Below, piece after piece: positions 26,180 to 35,003 of a stretch of DNA of 64,000 bases. The stretch spans positions 3,339,001-3,403,000 of the forward strand of contig NZ_CP022957.1 of assembly GCF_002269385.1 (NCBI RefSeq), given 5' to 3'. Below the pieces are notes generated by a model. It had not been told where the DNA came from and searched no databases. It was given only the letters and a program-made list of their open reading frames with translations. Position numbers and translations under genes: made by a program. Source of the stretch: Maribacter cobaltidurans. GTDB taxonomy: Bacteria; Bacteroidota; Bacteroidia; Flavobacteriales; Flavobacteriaceae. Within the stretch, counting starts at the first letter, position 1. Every line of letters begins with the position of its first letter.

Positions 26180-26677
26180 CTACTTATCTTCTACAAAATC
26201 CAAAGCTACTCCGTTGATGCAATGCCTTAAACCGGTAGGTGCAGGACCATCCTCAAAAACGTGACCTAAATGCCCACCACAGGTAGCACAATGTTCTTCT
26301 GTTCTTTTGTAGCCAATTTTGTAATCCACGTCGTAGCCAACATTTCCTTCAATTTCCTGATAGAAACTTGGCCATCCTGTCCCTGAATCAAATTTGGTCT
26401 CACTTTTAAAAAGTGGGGTTCCACATGCCGCACAGACGTAGGTTCCTTTTTTCTTATTGTCCAAAAGTTCACTGGTAAAAGGATTTTCGGTAGCGGCTTT
26501 TCTAAGGACATAGAATTCGGCATCGGTCAGTTCCGCTTTCCATTCCGCCTCTGTTTTTTGAACTTCGAATTCCTTGGGATTATCATTATTTTGGCCGGAA
26601 GCCATTTCTTTTTCTTGGGAAACACCTTTACAACTGACAAAAAGTGTCAAAACTATTATTAGAACAGAAATTTTCAT
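26180..26677 (-). CDS. msrB: Peptide-methionine (R)-S-oxide reductase, lipoprotein
   Basis: The 165-residue protein has a lipoprotein signal (lipobox FVSC, Cys16) and a full MsrB domain from about residue 45: zinc-binding CAACG and CATCGG pairs, SGTGWPSF, GHLGHVFEDG and the catalytic cysteine in RHCINGVALDF. It repairs R-methionine sulfoxide in proteins. Lipid anchoring points to protection of envelope proteins. It is a single-gene unit with a good -7 element upstream. Confidence 0.93.
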   Translation of the reverse strand: MKISVLIIVLTLFVSCKGVSQEKEMASGQNNDNPKEFEVQKTEAEWKAELTDAEFYVLRKAATENPFTSELLDNKKKGTYVCAACGTPLFKSETKFDSGTGWPSFYQEIEGNVGYDVDYKIGYKRTEEHCATCGGHLGHVFEDGPAPTGLRHCINGVALDFVEDK

Positions 26678-26718
26678 GAGTGTTTTTTTGATGTGTCGTT
26701 AAATGTTTGGAAACCTTT

Positions 26719-26726
26719 CAAATTTA
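26719..26726 (-). promoter_or_regulatory. Candidate -7 element of msrB
   Basis: The minus strand reads TAAATTTG (TAnnTTTG), about 42 bases upstream of the msrB ATG. Confidence 0.5.
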
Positions 26727-26774
26727 ACTTAGATACGTAGAACTTTTAGTTAAGGTTTTCTAAATGGATTTAAA

Positions 26775-26800
26775 TAAAAAACCCCGATTAATCGGGGTTT
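26775..26800 (-). terminator. Rho-independent terminator of the collagen-like lipoprotein gene
   Basis: AAACCCCGAT (26779-26788) and ATCGGGGTTT (26791-26800) form a 10-base stem. On the minus strand it is followed by a T run. It lies 22 bases after the stop of the minus-strand lipoprotein gene. Confidence 0.9.
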
Positions 26801-26822
26801 GTACATTTTTATCAATGTAAAA

Positions 26823-27392
26823 TTACTTTAAGATCACTTTTTGTACATCATTCTCCGTAACCCCAAGTCTGTTCATTACCGAATTTATGTTTGTTACATC
26901 CAATTTGCCGGTTTGTGCTTCCTCTGCAGGTAATATGGCAATTCTGAATACTTGGTCGTCTGTGTCCGCAGGAAGTAGGGTGCCCATATCAAAATCTGCC
27001 TCCAAGAAAATGCTTACATCAAAAAAGGTATAATCAAAATTGTATTGAAGAAGTCCTTGGTCTATGATTCTAGTTTGAGGCATCAACCTCCAAATATCTA
27101 CAGGATCGCCATTACCATCTTCTGTCTGGTCCCATAAGAGATATACCAAAACGACATCGGTTTCAAAAACTTCAATGGTTTGGGGAAATTCATAAAATAT
27201 GGAATAATCATTTCCTGCATCAAATGTTCCCTGAATATCAACGACTTTACCCAATATGTTAACACCGTCCTCACCATCGATACCATCCCGTCCATCCAAA
27301 CCGTCAAAACCTGGAGGTCCCTGTGGGCCTTCACAGGATATAAAAAAGATGGCCATAACAAAACTTATTAAAAGAATAGATATTTTTTTCAT
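26823..27392 (-). CDS. Lipoprotein with short collagen-like Gly-X-Y segment
   Basis: This 189-residue protein has a lipobox (FFISC, Cys20) followed at once by seven Gly-X-Y triplets (about residues 22-43, GPQGPPGFDG and onward, with aspartate-rich Y positions). A beta-rich globular part of about 140 residues follows (DYSIFYEFPQ, VLVYLLWDQT, DDQVFRIAIL). Similar lipoproteins with a short collagen-like stalk are frequent in Bacteroidota, and none that I know has a defined function. The triplets are acidic and contain one GPP, so a triple helix would be short. It has its own terminator. Confidence 0.8.
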   Translation of the reverse strand: MKKISILLISFVMAIFFISCEGPQGPPGFDGLDGRDGIDGEDGVNILGKVVDIQGTFDAGNDYSIFYEFPQTIEVFETDVVLVYLLWDQTEDGNGDPVDIWRLMPQTRIIDQGLLQYNFDYTFFDVSIFLEADFDMGTLLPADTDDQVFRIAILPAEEAQTGKLDVTNINSVMNRLGVTENDVQKVILK

Positions 27393-27553
27393 GATATAAA
27401 GATTTTATGGTTTATCACAATTAATTTTAATCAAGTTATTCAAAAAGCGTTCCAATTTTAGTATTTTAGGAAATATATCCTAAAAATCTGAAATTGATTT
27501 TGGGCGGTTGTTCCCTTAAAGTTGTTTAGATTTACGGTTACCAAAAACTAAAT

Positions 27554-29452
27554 ATGTCTAAAGTTATTCCTCATTCATTATTCACGGATTTTGATATCGA
27601 TCTTTTTAAAGGTGGCAAACATTATCGTTTATATGATAAATTGGGTTCCCATATCATTGAAGTGGACGGAAAAAAAGGGACCTATTTTGCGGTATGGGCA
27701 CCATCGGCTAAATCCGTATCGGTTGTCGGCGATTTTAATGGTTGGAATTCTAATGACCACAAGTTAAATGTAAGATGGGACGCCAGTGGAATTTGGGAAG
27801 GCTTTATTCCACAAATAGGCAAGGGCGAAAAATATAAGTATAAAATACAATCCCATAATAATGATATTTGGACGGAAAAGGCCGATCCCTTTGCACGCTT
27901 GTGCGAGCATCCTCCCAAAACGGCTTCTGTTGTATGGTCTGCCGACTATGAGTGGAAGGATACCGATTGGATGGATTACAGAAAGGATAAGAATGGTTTG
28001 GATAGGCCTTATTCAGTTTATGAGGTTCATATAGGCTCATGGAAAAGAAACCCTGGAAACAACGTTCTAACTTACAAGGAATTGGCAGATGAACTGGTCT
28101 CCTATGTGAAAGAAATGGGATACACCCATGTAGAGTTTATGCCTATTATGGAATACCCCTATGATCCTTCTTGGGGATATCAATTAACAGGCTATTTTGC
28201 ACCAACATCCCGTTTTGGAACACCAGAGGAATTTAAATTATTGGTGGATACATTTCATCAGAACGACATTGGGGTCATTTTGGATTGGGTGCCATCCCAT
28301 TTTCCAGAGGATGCCCACGGTCTCGGTTTTTTTGATGGGTCACATTTATACGAACATCCTGATAGGAGAAAAGGATATCATCCAGATTGGAAAAGCTTGA
28401 TATTCAATTACGGTAGAAACGAAGTAAGGGCTTTTTTAATCAGTAATGCACTTTTTTGGCTGGAACAGTTCCATGCAGATGGATTAAGGGTAGACGCTGT
28501 CGCTTCTATGTTGTACTTGGATTACTCTAGGGAAGATGGCGAATGGGAGCCTAATATGTACGGTAATAACGAGAACCTGGAGGCCATGTCCTTTATAAGG
28601 GAACTGAACCAAGAGGTCAACGCTAGTTTTAATGGAGCGGTACAGACCATTGCCGAAGAGTCCACTGCATTTTCCGGTGTCTCCAGACCCGTTGAATACG
28701 GAGGTTTGGGGTTTGGCATGAAATGGATGATGGGATGGATGCACGATACCTTGGAATATTTTAAGAAAGAGCCTATTTACAGAAAACACCATCAAAACGA
28801 TTTGACATTTAGTATGACCTATGCGTTTACCGAGAATTTCATGTTGCCGTTTTCCCATGATGAGGTAGTATATGGCAAGCAATCCTTGGTGTACCGGATG
28901 CCGGGTGACGAATGGCAACGGTTTGCGAACCTGAGGTTGTTATTTGGTTATATGTTTACCCACCCAGGCACCAAATTAATGTTCATGGGAGGGGAATTTG
29001 GCCAAACCTCTGAATGGAATTTTCAAAATAGTTTGGATTGGCATCTCCTGCAATATGAGGTACATACAGGAGTGCAGCAATTTGTAAAGGATTTGAATGC
29101 ATTGTACAAGAATTCTCCCGCCCTGTATGAAAAGCAATTTAGCCCGGAAGGTTTCCAATGGATTGACTATGGCGACCATGAAAATTCTGTACTTACCTAC
29201 ATAAGAAAAGGTCATGATACCAAGAACGACGTTATAGTTGCTTGTAACTTCACTCCGGTGGTTAGGGAGAACTACAGAATAGGGATACCAAAAAAAGGGA
29301 AATTAAAGGAAGTTTTAAATAGTGATGATGTTAGATATGGTGGAACGGGTAGAACAAATCCAAATATAAAGAGTTCTACCAAACCTTGGCACGGGCATAA
29401 AAAATCCATCGAGATAACCATTCCACCTTTAGGGGTGGTCATTATCAAGTAG
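27554..29452 (+). CDS. glgB: 1,4-alpha-glucan branching enzyme
   Basis: The 632-residue protein has a CBM48 domain at the N-terminus (YFAVWAPSAKSVSVVGDFNGW split at residues 42-62) and a GH13 subfamily 9 catalytic domain. The nucleophile Asp is in DGLRVDAVASMLYLDY, the acid/base Glu in TIAEESTAF, and the third acid in FSHDEVVYGK. A C-terminal beta domain ends near residue 632, a normal length for short-form GlgB. It introduces alpha-1,6 branches into glycogen in the cytosol. glgA and glgC are not in the window. The neighbouring GH31 enzyme may act on the same polymer. TAGATTTA 20 bases upstream is a weak -7 candidate. Confidence 0.95.
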   Translation: MSKVIPHSLFTDFDIDLFKGGKHYRLYDKLGSHIIEVDGKKGTYFAVWAPSAKSVSVVGDFNGWNSNDHKLNVRWDASGIWEGFIPQIGKGEKYKYKIQSHNNDIWTEKADPFARLCEHPPKTASVVWSADYEWKDTDWMDYRKDKNGLDRPYSVYEVHIGSWKRNPGNNVLTYKELADELVSYVKEMGYTHVEFMPIMEYPYDPSWGYQLTGYFAPTSRFGTPEEFKLLVDTFHQNDIGVILDWVPSHFPEDAHGLGFFDGSHLYEHPDRRKGYHPDWKSLIFNYGRNEVRAFLISNALFWLEQFHADGLRVDAVASMLYLDYSREDGEWEPNMYGNNENLEAMSFIRELNQEVNASFNGAVQTIAEESTAFSGVSRPVEYGGLGFGMKWMMGWMHDTLEYFKKEPIYRKHHQNDLTFSMTYAFTENFMLPFSHDEVVYGKQSLVYRMPGDEWQRFANLRLLFGYMFTHPGTKLMFMGGEFGQTSEWNFQNSLDWHLLQYEVHTGVQQFVKDLNALYKNSPALYEKQFSPEGFQWIDYGDHENSVLTYIRKGHDTKNDVIVACNFTPVVRENYRIGIPKKGKLKEVLNSDDVRYGGTGRTNPNIKSSTKPWHGHKKSIEITIPPLGVVIIK

Positions 29453-29486
29453 CAAAAAATTGGCACTTGCCATATAAGTTTATTTT

Positions 29487-29526
29487 AGGATAATGTTTTA
29501 TAATTATCCTTTATTGTTCTTCTTTT
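29487..29526 (+). terminator. AT-rich terminator candidate after glgB
   Basis: AGGATAAT (29487-29494) and ATTATCCT (29503-29510) pair perfectly across 8 bases and are followed by TTATTGTTCTTCTTTT. The stem is weak in GC, so termination may be partial and allow read-through into the GH31 gene. Confidence 0.5.
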
Positions 29527-29550
29527 GCGGATATCAATAACCAAAATGAT

Positions 29551-31950
29551 ATGATTACAAATACGGAGCTGGAATATAAAGGAAATTTGTATCCCAATCA
29601 CATTGTCGAATTCAAACAAGACAACGATAAACTATATTTTACTTCGGAAAACGGTGTAATTCTACAGGTTACCATTCTACGAGGAAGTGTAATTCGTTTT
29701 AGGTATGCCACTAACTATGTCTTTGAACCGGATTTTTCTTATGCCATTGACGAGGAGGCATCCTTGGGGTATAGTATACTGGACGTAACCGAGAACGAAA
29801 CTGAATATCTCATTAAAACGGCCAGATTACAACTTTTGGTAGATAAAATGACCCTGCGCACCCAGATTTCCGATCTGGAAGGCAATATTATCAACGAGGA
29901 CGAGGCGGGCTTCCATTGGGAGGAAAATTATGAGTATGGTGGTAATACGGTTAAAATGAGTAAAATGACTCAGACTGGTGAGAGTTTCTATGGTATGGGA
30001 GACAAATCCACACATAGCAATTTAAAGGGTAAAAGGGTCGAGAATTGGGTAACGGATTCCTATGCCTATGGTAAGGACCAAGATCCACTTTATAAGGCGA
30101 TTCCTTTTTTTATAGGACTAAATAAAGGAAAAGCCTATGGCATTTTCTTTGACAATAGTTTTAAGACCCATTTCGATTTTGCCCATGAGCGCAGGAACGT
30201 TACAAGTTTCTGGGCGGATGGTGGAGAAATGAACTATTACTTTTTCTATGGTCCGGATATGTCTACAGTTGTGTCGGCTTATTCCAATTTAACGGGTACC
30301 CCGGAACTTCCACCTCTTTGGGCATTGGGCTTTCATCAATCCAAATGGAGCTATTATCCAGAGAGTAATGTTAAAGAAATTACAGCGCTATTCAGGGAAA
30401 ATAAAATACCATGTGATGCCATTTATCTGGATATTGATTATATGGATGGTTTCCGCTGTTTTACTTGGGATAAAAACCATTTTCCTAATCCAAAAAAAAT
30501 GATCTCCGAATTAGAGGAGGATGGCTTCAAGACGGTGGTAATGATCGACCCGGGTATCAAAATTGATAGGGATTACTGGATTTATAAGGAGGCTTTGGAG
30601 AACGACTACTTTTGTAAACGTGGGGATGGTCCATTGATGCACGGGAAAGTTTGGCCGGGAGAATGTAATTTTCCTGATTTTACAAATCCCGAGGTACGCG
30701 AATGGTGGGCGGAGCTATACAAGGAATTTATGTCGGACATCGGTGTACATGCTGTTTGGAACGACATGAACGAGCCTGCCGTTATGGAGGTGCCTAGCAA
30801 AACAGCTCCTCTGGATACGAGACACAATTACGACGGACATCCCTGTACCCACAGAAAGGCCCACAACGTCTATGGCATGCAAATGGTTCGTGCGACTTAT
30901 GAAGGTGTTAAGAAGTATGTATATCCTAAAAGACCTTTTGTAATTACTCGAGCTGCATTTGCAGGGACCCAAAGATATTCTTCCACATGGACGGGGGATA
31001 ATGTTGCCACTTGGGAGCATCTATGGATTGCCAACGTTCAAGTGCAACGAATGTGTATGAGTGGTTATTCCTTCGTGGGGTCGGATATAGGGGGGTTTGC
31101 AGAGCAACCCAACGGCGAACTTTTTGCAAGATGGATTCAACTGGGTGTGTTCCATCCGTTCTGTAGGGTTCATTCCAGTGGCGACCATGGAGATCAAGAA
31201 CCTTGGTCATTTGGGTCGGATATTACGGATATCGTTAGAAAATTCGTGGAAATACGCTATCAGTTATTGCCCTACCTATATACCATGTTCTATAAGTACA
31301 GCAAGGATCATGTTCCTATGTTGAAGCCACTTGTCTATTATGATCAGGAGGATACCCAAACGCATTTTAGAACGGACGAGTTTATTTTTGGAAATCAAAT
31401 ATTGGTGTGTCCCATACAAGAACCAAATGCCCAAGGTAGGAGAATGTATTTCCCAAAAGGGAAGTGGTATGATTTTTGGACTCAGGAAACTCTGAATGGA
31501 GGTAAGGAACGTTGGGTAACCGCTGAGTTGGATAAAATACCCATTTATGTAAAAGCAGGTTCGGTCATACCAAAATATCCCGTACAACAGTATGTAGGGC
31601 AAATGGTGATAAAGGAACTCATATTGGATACCTATTTTAAGTTGGGTATTGAGACATCGGAGGTATATGAGGATGCACAGGATGGTTTCGACTATAAAAA
31701 GGGCAGGTATTCGCTTCGAAATTTTAAATTGACAGGAAAGGAGAAATCCTTGACCATACAGCAATTCAAGGATGGTAGCTTTGTAACTAGTTATGAAAAA
31801 CTAAAATTCAACTTTTATGGATTACCGTTTAAGATTGGAAAGGTTCATGTGGATAATGAGGAAGTAGATTTGAAGTCAATGGATTCAATCAAGGAGAATT
31901 CAATGTTGATAGACAAAAACTTTACGCTTTTGCACATAACCTCAAAATAA
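29551..31950 (+). CDS. Glycoside hydrolase family 31 alpha-glucosidase
   Basis: The 799-residue protein has an N-terminal beta-sandwich (to about 230), a TIM barrel with the GH31 nucleophile in WNDMNEP (about residue 410) and the acid/base region in VHSSGDHGDQEPW, and C-terminal beta domains. No signal peptide is present, so it should be cytosolic, removing terminal alpha-linked glucose from oligosaccharides. The length and barrel fit the alpha-glucosidase branch more than alpha-xylosidases, but substrate cannot be fixed from sequence. It follows glgB after 98 bases. Confidence 0.9.
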   Translation: MITNTELEYKGNLYPNHIVEFKQDNDKLYFTSENGVILQVTILRGSVIRFRYATNYVFEPDFSYAIDEEASLGYSILDVTENETEYLIKTARLQLLVDKMTLRTQISDLEGNIINEDEAGFHWEENYEYGGNTVKMSKMTQTGESFYGMGDKSTHSNLKGKRVENWVTDSYAYGKDQDPLYKAIPFFIGLNKGKAYGIFFDNSFKTHFDFAHERRNVTSFWADGGEMNYYFFYGPDMSTVVSAYSNLTGTPELPPLWALGFHQSKWSYYPESNVKEITALFRENKIPCDAIYLDIDYMDGFRCFTWDKNHFPNPKKMISELEEDGFKTVVMIDPGIKIDRDYWIYKEALENDYFCKRGDGPLMHGKVWPGECNFPDFTNPEVREWWAELYKEFMSDIGVHAVWNDMNEPAVMEVPSKTAPLDTRHNYDGHPCTHRKAHNVYGMQMVRATYEGVKKYVYPKRPFVITRAAFAGTQRYSSTWTGDNVATWEHLWIANVQVQRMCMSGYSFVGSDIGGFAEQPNGELFARWIQLGVFHPFCRVHSSGDHGDQEPWSFGSDITDIVRKFVEIRYQLLPYLYTMFYKYSKDHVPMLKPLVYYDQEDTQTHFRTDEFIFGNQILVCPIQEPNAQGRRMYFPKGKWYDFWTQETLNGGKERWVTAELDKIPIYVKAGSVIPKYPVQQYVGQMVIKELILDTYFKLGIETSEVYEDAQDGFDYKKGRYSLRNFKLTGKEKSLTIQQFKDGSFVTSYEKLKFNFYGLPFKIGKVHVDNEEVDLKSMDSIKENSMLIDKNFTLLHITSK

Positions 31951-31991
31951 AAATTTTGTAATTTTCGATGATAGAGTAAAACACTAGAACC

Positions 31992-32801
31992 ATGAAAAGA
32001 ATAGTATTAATATTGACCCTTTTTTTAGCGGTTTCAGCTTGTAAGGTGAACCCGTTTACCGGGCAAAAAACATTGAATTTTTATCCAAATAGTCAAATTT
32101 TTCCAATGGCCTTTGCCCAATACGATCAATTTTTGGGAGAAAATAAGGTTGTTGAAGGAACATCCGAAGCCCATATGATAACTAGGGTAGGGCAAAGAAT
32201 CTCATCGGCTGCAGAACGTTGGTTGGCTGCTAATGGATATCCTGGCTATTTAAATGACTACAAGTGGGAGTACAATTTGGTAAAGGACGAAACAGTGAAC
32301 GCTTGGTGTATGCCAGGTGGAAAAATTGTATTCTATACGGGTATTCTTCCCATTTGTCAAGGCGAAACAGGTGTAGCTGTAGTAATGGGACACGAGGTTG
32401 CCCATGCCTTGGCCGATCATGGTGCACAAAGGATGAGCGCAGGAACTTTGCAACAAATTGGCGCCGTAGCTGGAAATATAGCCATTCAAGACCCAGAAAA
32501 AAGAAATATGTTTAACCAAGCTTATGGTGTTGGTTCCCAGTTAGGGGTTATGTTACCTTTTAGCCGAAGCCATGAGACGGAAGCAGATCGTATTGGGCTA
32601 CAGATAATGGCCATTGCTGGATATGACCCTTACGAAGCGGCTGAACTTTGGAAAAGAATGAAGGCCCAAAGTGGAGGGCAGGCACCACCAGAATTTATGA
32701 GTACACACCCGTCCAATGACACTAGGATAAACAACTTAACGGCTTGGGCACCTGAAGCAGCGGCCGAAGCTGCCAAATTTGGGGTGACAAGTTTTAAATA
32801 G
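31992..32801 (+). CDS. M48 family metallopeptidase, lipoprotein
   Basis: The 269-residue protein has a lipobox (AVSAC, Cys17) and an M48 zinc peptidase domain with HExxH in GHEVAHALADHG and the third zinc ligand region in RSHETEADRIGL. It resembles LoiP/YcaL-type outer-membrane-associated peptidases, which take part in envelope protein quality control. It lacks TPR repeats, so it is not BepA-like in architecture. A strong terminator follows, directly before the next gene. Confidence 0.92.
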   Translation: MKRIVLILTLFLAVSACKVNPFTGQKTLNFYPNSQIFPMAFAQYDQFLGENKVVEGTSEAHMITRVGQRISSAAERWLAANGYPGYLNDYKWEYNLVKDETVNAWCMPGGKIVFYTGILPICQGETGVAVVMGHEVAHALADHGAQRMSAGTLQQIGAVAGNIAIQDPEKRNMFNQAYGVGSQLGVMLPFSRSHETEADRIGLQIMAIAGYDPYEAAELWKRMKAQSGGQAPPEFMSTHPSNDTRINNLTAWAPEAAAEAAKFGVTSFK

Positions 32802-32825
32802 ATCATCACAATTTATTGTATATTG

Positions 32826-32857
32826 AGGCCGTTCCAACGAACGGCTTTTATTTTTTT
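32826..32857 (+). terminator. Rho-independent terminator of the M48 gene
   Basis: GCCGTTC (32828-32834) and GAACGGC (32839-32845) with a CAAC loop are followed by TTTTATTTTTTT. The T run ends three bases before the ATG of the transporter gene. Confidence 0.88.
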
Positions 32858-32859
32858 GG

Positions 32860-34191
32860 ATGGCAAGAATATTGGTTTTAAAGGGAAGTAAAAAGCTATT
32901 GAACGCTTGGGCGTTCTATGATTGGGCCAATTCGGTTTATAGCTTGGTAATCTCGTCCGCGGTTTTCCCCATATTTTATGGGGCACTTTTCAGGGTGGCG
33001 GAAATTGAAAAAGTGACTGTTTTTGGGGGAGAAATTGCAAGGGCCCCACTTATTAGTTATACAACATCCCTTGCTTTCGTATTTATTGCCATTATCACTC
33101 CATTAATTTCAGGAATAGCTGATTATCTAGGGAACAAAAAAATCTTCATGCAGTTCTTTTGCTATCTTGGAGGATTGTCCTGTATCGGTTTAAACTGGTT
33201 TTCACTTGAAAATATATATTTCGGGCTACTATGTTATTTTTTTGGTCTTGTGGGTTTCTGGGTAAGTTTTGCCATCAACAACTCATATCTGCCAGATGTG
33301 GCATATCCGGAGCAACAAGATGCCGTAAGCGCAAAAGGTTTCTCTTTAGGGTATATTGGTAGTGTATTGCTGTTATTGGTGAATTTGGCCATGGTAATGA
33401 AACCTGAGCTATTTGGTATTACTACGGATGTTAATGGGGTAGCTGAAATAAAGGCGATGAAATATTCATTCGTGTCCGTTGGAATATGGTGGATAGTTTT
33501 TGCTCAATATAGTTTTTACTATCTCCCTAAGGGAAACAAAAGGGAAGGTGTACGAACAAATGTTATTTTGAACGGATTTAATGAACTAAAAATGGTTTGG
33601 CACCAGTTAGGAAACCAAACCCGGTTAAAAAGGTATTTAGGCGCATTCTTCGTTTATAGTATGGCGGTACAGACGGTAATGCTCATTGCTACTTATTTTG
33701 GCGAGGAAGAAATAGGATGGGGCTCGGATTCAGAACGAACTACAGGTTTAATCATTAGTATCCTAGTCATTCAAATCGTAGCCATTTTTGGGGCTTCGGT
33801 TACAGCTTGGGCCTCCAAAAATTTCGGGAATATCAAAACACTCATAGTGATAAATGCATTATGGGTGGTCATTTGTATCTATGCCTATTTTTTGATTACG
33901 CCGACCGATTTTTATATCGCTGCCGGATGTGTAGGATTGGTCATGGGTGGTATCCAAGCCTTATCGCGTTCCACGTATTCCAAATTCATACCCGAAACCA
34001 AGGATACCACTTCGTTTTTCAGTTTCTATGATGTTGCCGAAAAAATAGGAATAATCATTGGAACATTTCTGTATGGATTCATTGCCCAGTTCACCGGAAG
34101 CATGAGAAGTGCCATAATTTTTTTGGGAATCTTCTTTCTAGTGGGAATGTTGCTGCTGACTAGGGTAAGGCCATTAAAAAAGCCCCTTTAA
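32860..34191 (+). CDS. MFS transporter, UMF1/Atg22-like
   Basis: The 443-residue protein has about 12 membrane helices and the UMF1-type start (LNAWAFYDWANSVYSLV), followed by PLISGIADYLGNKK, and GGIQALSRSTYSKFIPE in the second half. UMF1 proteins are related to yeast Atg22, a vacuolar amino-acid exporter; bacterial substrates are unknown. The ATG lies only a few bases after the terminator of the M48 gene, so its own promoter must overlap the terminator or the leader is absent. The 3' end contains the terminator of the convergent DUF2807 gene. Confidence 0.9.
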   Translation: MARILVLKGSKKLLNAWAFYDWANSVYSLVISSAVFPIFYGALFRVAEIEKVTVFGGEIARAPLISYTTSLAFVFIAIITPLISGIADYLGNKKIFMQFFCYLGGLSCIGLNWFSLENIYFGLLCYFFGLVGFWVSFAINNSYLPDVAYPEQQDAVSAKGFSLGYIGSVLLLLVNLAMVMKPELFGITTDVNGVAEIKAMKYSFVSVGIWWIVFAQYSFYYLPKGNKREGVRTNVILNGFNELKMVWHQLGNQTRLKRYLGAFFVYSMAVQTVMLIATYFGEEEIGWGSDSERTTGLIISILVIQIVAIFGASVTAWASKNFGNIKTLIVINALWVVICIYAYFLITPTDFYIAAGCVGLVMGGIQALSRSTYSKFIPETKDTTSFFSFYDVAEKIGIIIGTFLYGFIAQFTGSMRSAIIFLGIFFLVGMLLLTRVRPLKKPL

Positions 34192-34200
34192 TAAGGGGCC
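34176..34200 (-). terminator. Terminator of the DUF2807 gene, within the 3' end of the transporter gene
   Basis: GCCCCTT (34182-34188) and AAGGGGC (34193-34199) form a stem followed on the minus strand by six T. The left arm lies in the last codons of the transporter gene on the opposite strand. It is 33 bases after the DUF2807 stop. Confidence 0.8.
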
Positions 34201-34231
34201 TTCCAGTAGTTGATTGTTCGTTTTTCTGATT

Positions 34232-34957
34232 TTAATATTTTGAAATGTCACCGGAACCGGAGCTTTTGGTGTCCACTTTTTCCGGATTGCCCTTGTAGGA
34301 AATATCCCCAGAACCGGATACTCTTGCTTTTAGCATTTTGTTGGCCGTAACTTTAATGTCTGCTGAACCGGAAACGGTGGCATCTACATTGTCTGCTTCC
34401 AAATCGAACGCCTTTATATCTCCGCTACCCGATATGGTAGCATCAAAATCTTTCGTGCTGCCGCTCAATGTAATATCCCCGGATCCAGACATACTTGCAC
34501 TAACGGAGTCGCTGTCCACATCCAAGGTAATGTCCCCGGAACCGGACATGGCCGTATCCAATTTATCCGTTTTTATTGTGGTCTTGCCCACAATATCCCC
34601 TGAACCGGACAGTGCTATGGCATCTACACTTTCAACGGGAACGGTTATAGTAATACCATTGTTCCAAGAGGATGGTTTTAGGTTAACACCTCTTTCTGTC
34701 TTGATTTCCAATTTTCCATTTCTCACCTCCGTAATTATGTATTCCAACAAGTTGGATTCTCCTGTTAACGTTAATTTTCCTTCGTTTCCATCTACAAGAA
34801 TAACATCGAACCAACCGGATACCCCTATGGCATCATAGTCCTCTGTTGTTCTGTTGATAGTTACTTCATCTCCATTTCCTTTTATTCTTTTACCCCATTG
34901 AGCGGAGCATGAAACTGTCATGGCCAAAACGATGGCTAGTGTTGTGATTTTTTTCAT
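34232..34957 (-). CDS. DUF2807 head-GIN-type exported protein with SGSGD repeats
   Basis: The 241-residue protein has a lipoprotein-like signal (VSCSAQ; Cys17) and a DUF2807 domain. From about residue 112 the motif SGSGDI recurs every 18-21 residues, at least six times, the regular ladder of a right-handed beta-solenoid. One copy reads SGSADI. The protein should sit at the cell surface or in the periplasm as a structural or adhesive element. It is the last gene of the sigma/anti-sigma operon, 46 bases after the DUF4097 gene, with a palindrome in between. DUF2807 function is not established. Confidence 0.88.
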   Translation of the reverse strand: MKKITTLAIVLAMTVSCSAQWGKRIKGNGDEVTINRTTEDYDAIGVSGWFDVILVDGNEGKLTLTGESNLLEYIITEVRNGKLEIKTERGVNLKPSSWNNGITITVPVESVDAIALSGSGDIVGKTTIKTDKLDTAMSGSGDITLDVDSDSVSASMSGSGDITLSGSTKDFDATISGSGDIKAFDLEADNVDATVSGSADIKVTANKMLKARVSGSGDISYKGNPEKVDTKSSGSGDISKY

Positions 34958-34975
34958 TTTTTAATTGATTTTAAG

Positions 34976-34990
34976 CTGAACACTGTTCAG
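34976..34990. repeat. Perfect palindrome between the DUF4097 and DUF2807 genes
   Basis: CTGAACA and TGTTCAG flank a single central base. The 15-base site lies in the 46-base gap, about 19 bases upstream of the DUF2807 ATG. It could be an operator for a dimeric regulator or an RNA hairpin with a 5-base stem and loop. Confidence 0.5.
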
Positions 34991-35003
34991 GTTTTGATTG
35001 ATA

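Noticed and set aside
28484..28918. Open frame of 144 codons on the minus strand within glgB.
   Set aside because: It is a shadow of glgB, which has all catalytic motifs in the other direction.
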